Shown piece by piece: positions 33,465-35,178 of a stretch of DNA of 35,178 nucleotides. Source of the stretch: Roseburia sp. (GTDB lineage: Bacteria > Bacillota > Clostridia > Lachnospirales > Lachnospiraceae); assembly GCA_023664685.1 (NCBI GenBank), contig JAMPFC010000001.1, positions 144,852 to 180,029 of the forward strand, written 5' to 3'. Position numbers and translations under genes: made by a program. Below the pieces are notes generated by a model. The model was not told where the DNA came from and searched no databases. It saw nothing but the letters and a program-made list of their open reading frames with translations. Within the stretch, counting starts at the first letter, position 1. The number at the start of each line of letters is the position of its first letter.

Positions 33465-33503
33465 GGGATATCAAGGGAAACAGATCCTTTGGTATCCCTT
33501 TTT
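33465..33503 (+). terminator. Terminator after tpiA
   Basis: GGGATATCAAGG pairs with CCTTTGGTATCCC (one mismatch), followed by TTTTTAAAA. Confidence 0.85.
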
Positions 33504-33567
33504 AAAACAGTGTATGATGATATTAGTCTGATGCGGGTATAATTTTATGAAAGCAGGTGACAATTTT

Positions 33568-35082
33568 ATGGGTGTTGGTTCTAAGATCAATCCATTGCTT
33601 ACATTGCAATATATGCAGACGGAAGGCGAAAACAAATATTTTGACAGAAAGTCAGGGCAGATTCGCATTGCAGAACTGGCGCCGCATATATCTGCTTTTG
33701 CAAATGCTGATGGTGGAACACTGGTAATTGGCATTAGTGATAACAAGCGGACATTAGAAGGCGTTAATTCCTTTGGAGACAAGAGAATCAATGAATTTAT
33801 CAATGCCCCAAGGGATTGTTGCAGGCCAATGCCACGGTATCAAGAGGAATTTATTGACATAACCAACGAGAACGGTATGAATGACCGATTATTGCTGCTT
33901 CATATAGAGCCAAGCATTGAACAGGTGATTCGGACATCAAATGACAGGACATATCTTCGTATCGGGGATAAGTCTAAAGAGATGCTGGGTGAGAATCTTC
34001 GGAATCTGGAATATTCAAAAGGCTCTCGTCATTTTGAAGATGAACTTAACCAGAATGCGGTGCTTGAAGATTTGGATGAAGAGTTGCTAGATGCATATAA
34101 AAAGCGTATCGGCGCGGACAATGTAGATACACATCAGGTTTTGGCTGCAAGAGGTTTTATACAAAACAGAGATGGTAAGGAATACCTGACCAATGCGGCG
34201 GTGCTTCTGTTTGCGAAAAACATGATAAAGTTTAATATGAACTGCCGCATTCGTTTTATTCGTATTGATGGCAGGGAAATGCAGGTGGGAGCCAATTATA
34301 ATGTTGTGAAGGATAAAAGCATTGATGAGCCGATTTTGCGATTGGTTGATGCGGCAAAGACATATATAGCAGATCAGTTGCGGGTATTTACCCGGCAGGA
34401 GCATGGAAGCGGACGATTTGCAGAGAGTCCGGAATATCCGGAGTTTCCTTGGTTTGAGGGAATTATTAATGCAGTATGTCATCGTAATTATGCTGCATCC
34501 GGGCAGTTTATCAAGGTCAGTATGTATGATGACAGGCTGGAAATAGAGAGTCCCGGTCGATTTCCGGATATTGTAACAGCAGATAATATTCCATATACAC
34601 GTTTTTCACGAAATAAGACTATTTCAAGAGTAATGACTGAGTTCGAATGGGTGCGTGAACTGAATGAGGGTGTAAAGAAAATCTATTCAGATATGGTTGA
34701 TGCAGGCTTGCCTGAACCGGAATATATAGAAACACCCAATACGGTAAAACTCATTTTGCGGAATAACATTGACGAGAGAACTGCTCATAGAAATAAAGTT
34801 GCAAAAGAGACATTAAACACTGCGATGTCCGAATCAATGTCCGAATTAATGTCCGAATCAATGTCCGAATTAATGTCCGAATCAATGTCCGAATTGGAAA
34901 GGGCAAGGATGCAGATTATTTTGCACGATCTGGATAAAAATAAGGAAATAAACAGTTCTGCAGCAGCGAAACTGTTGGAAGTTGACGTAAGGACAGCGAG
35001 GCGTTTGCTTCTGAAAGCAGAAAAATCAGGCATCCTTAAAAGTGCCGGAAAAACAAAGAGCAAGGTATATTTTAGAGATTGA
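33568..35082 (+). CDS. AlbA_2/Schlafen-type ATP-binding regulator-like protein
   Basis: A 504-residue protein of the AlbA_2 (Schlafen AlbA) plus C-terminal ATPase-like (RecG-like HATPase_c_4) type. The AlbA_2 region runs from about residue 20 to 130 (EGENKYFDRKSGQIR, SAFANADGGTLVIGISDN, YLRIGDKSKEM). The second domain has FPWFEGIINAVCHRNY, IKVSMYDDRLEIESPGRFPD, YTRFSRNKTIS and ELNEGVKKIYSDM. Six 4-residue units (MSES/MSEL) form a linker at about 420-443, then a C-terminal winged helix (LLEVDVRTARRLLLKAEKSGIL). Such proteins are usually annotated as transcriptional regulators or helicase-like; the actual role is unknown. ATG 33547 lies right after a TATAAT and has no ribosome binding site, whereas 33568 follows AGGTGA. 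Confidence 0.85.
   Translation: MGVGSKINPLLTLQYMQTEGENKYFDRKSGQIRIAELAPHISAFANADGGTLVIGISDNKRTLEGVNSFGDKRINEFINAPRDCCRPMPRYQEEFIDITNENGMNDRLLLLHIEPSIEQVIRTSNDRTYLRIGDKSKEMLGENLRNLEYSKGSRHFEDELNQNAVLEDLDEELLDAYKKRIGADNVDTHQVLAARGFIQNRDGKEYLTNAAVLLFAKNMIKFNMNCRIRFIRIDGREMQVGANYNVVKDKSIDEPILRLVDAAKTYIADQLRVFTRQEHGSGRFAESPEYPEFPWFEGIINAVCHRNYAASGQFIKVSMYDDRLEIESPGRFPDIVTADNIPYTRFSRNKTISRVMTEFEWVRELNEGVKKIYSDMVDAGLPEPEYIETPNTVKLILRNNIDERTAHRNKVAKETLNTAMSESMSELMSESMSELMSESMSELERARMQIILHDLDKNKEINSSAAAKLLEVDVRTARRLLLKAEKSGILKSAGKTKSKVYFRD
34825..34896 (+). repeat. 12-bp tandem repeat, six units, inside the AlbA_2 gene
   Basis: Six in-frame copies of ATGTCCGAATYR alternate between TCA/TTA endings, making three 24-bp pairs (Met-Ser-Glu-Ser / Met-Ser-Glu-Leu). 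The repeat is perfect enough for slippage, and each step changes the linker by four residues without losing the frame. Confidence 0.9.
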
Positions 35083-35130
35083 TTTTAACAAAAAATGAAC
35101 TCATTGCTACAGAGGATACAAAGAATCATG

Positions 35131-35173
35131 ACCACCGGCTTAGCCGGTGGTTTGTTCTGCGGCTATAAGCCGC
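35131..35173. repeat. Paired perfect hairpins at the window end (terminator or REP-like)
   Basis: ACCACCGGCT-T-AGCCGGTGGT (35131-35151) is a perfect hairpin followed by TTGTTCT. Eight nucleotides later GCGGCT-ATA-AGCCGC (35159-35173) is a second. The first may terminate the AlbA_2 gene 49 nt upstream. Two neighbouring GC-rich hairpins also resemble REP-type repeats or the end of an IS200/IS605-like element, but the window stops here. Confidence 0.5.
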
Positions 35174-35178
35174 TGTTC

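Overview
The window looks like a chromosomal segment of a spore-forming, anaerobic Firmicute of the Lachnospiraceae type. This is inferred from family content: a 2-hydroxyacyl-CoA-dehydratase-type activase, a GerW/YtfJ sporulation protein, strong AGGAGG-type ribosome binding sites, TTGACA/TATAAT promoters, clostridial glycolytic gene order and moderate GC. No species is claimed. Most of it is ordinary chromosome, with several accessory islands between housekeeping blocks.

Layout. 1-83 is the 3' end of a DUF2442-type gene. It faces a 1404-residue two-ASKHA-domain activase (4571-357, minus strand). Everything after that is on the plus strand: a LysM protein (4875-5459); a promoter plus hairpin leader, then a CorA-type Mg2+ channel, an inactive rhomboid-like membrane protein and a giant double glycosyltransferase (5664-10767); an uncharacterised four-gene run ending in ytfI-like DUF2953 and gerW (10805-13786); rpmB (13916-14101); a 780-bp gene-poor stretch with two large hairpins; two tiny membrane proteins, a YbjQ protein and a membrane HD-GYP/receiver protein (14882-17468); an OmpR/HK pair followed by a cell-wall NlpC/P60-like protein (17534-20523); tRNA-Pro(CGG); a run of M15 peptidase, MATE exporter and two CobW-type GTPases (20800-25048); two tandem RelE-like toxin/antitoxin cassettes (25289-26505); an ABC ATPase and permease without a binding protein (26561-28154); glgA; a 614-bp hairpin cluster; gap-pgk-tpiA; and an AlbA/Schlafen-type ATP-binding regulator-like protein (33568-35082).

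The signal that the genes do not explain is a family of large (about 95-250 nt) imperfect palindromes in the spacers at 14191-14440, 14609-14767, 25066-25257, 29699-29860, 29880-29975 and 30018-30149. They share short sequence blocks at fixed places in the fold (CCGCTYSCGCT on the 5' side, TTTATAAG on the 3' side). Some stem segments have changed on both arms in a matching way, which points to selection on a DNA or RNA fold. Two subfamilies differ in the tip stem. No transposase or reverse transcriptase lies in the window.

Other notable points: the same TTTACA-N5-TTAACAAC box stands before the response regulator and before the NlpC/P60 gene, whose catalytic Cys reads as Ser; the toxin/antitoxin cassette is duplicated with its promoter, TTG start and antitoxin tail; and a GT-C/PMT fusion carries a discoidin-like insert. 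Families were assigned by eye from motifs, without database searches.
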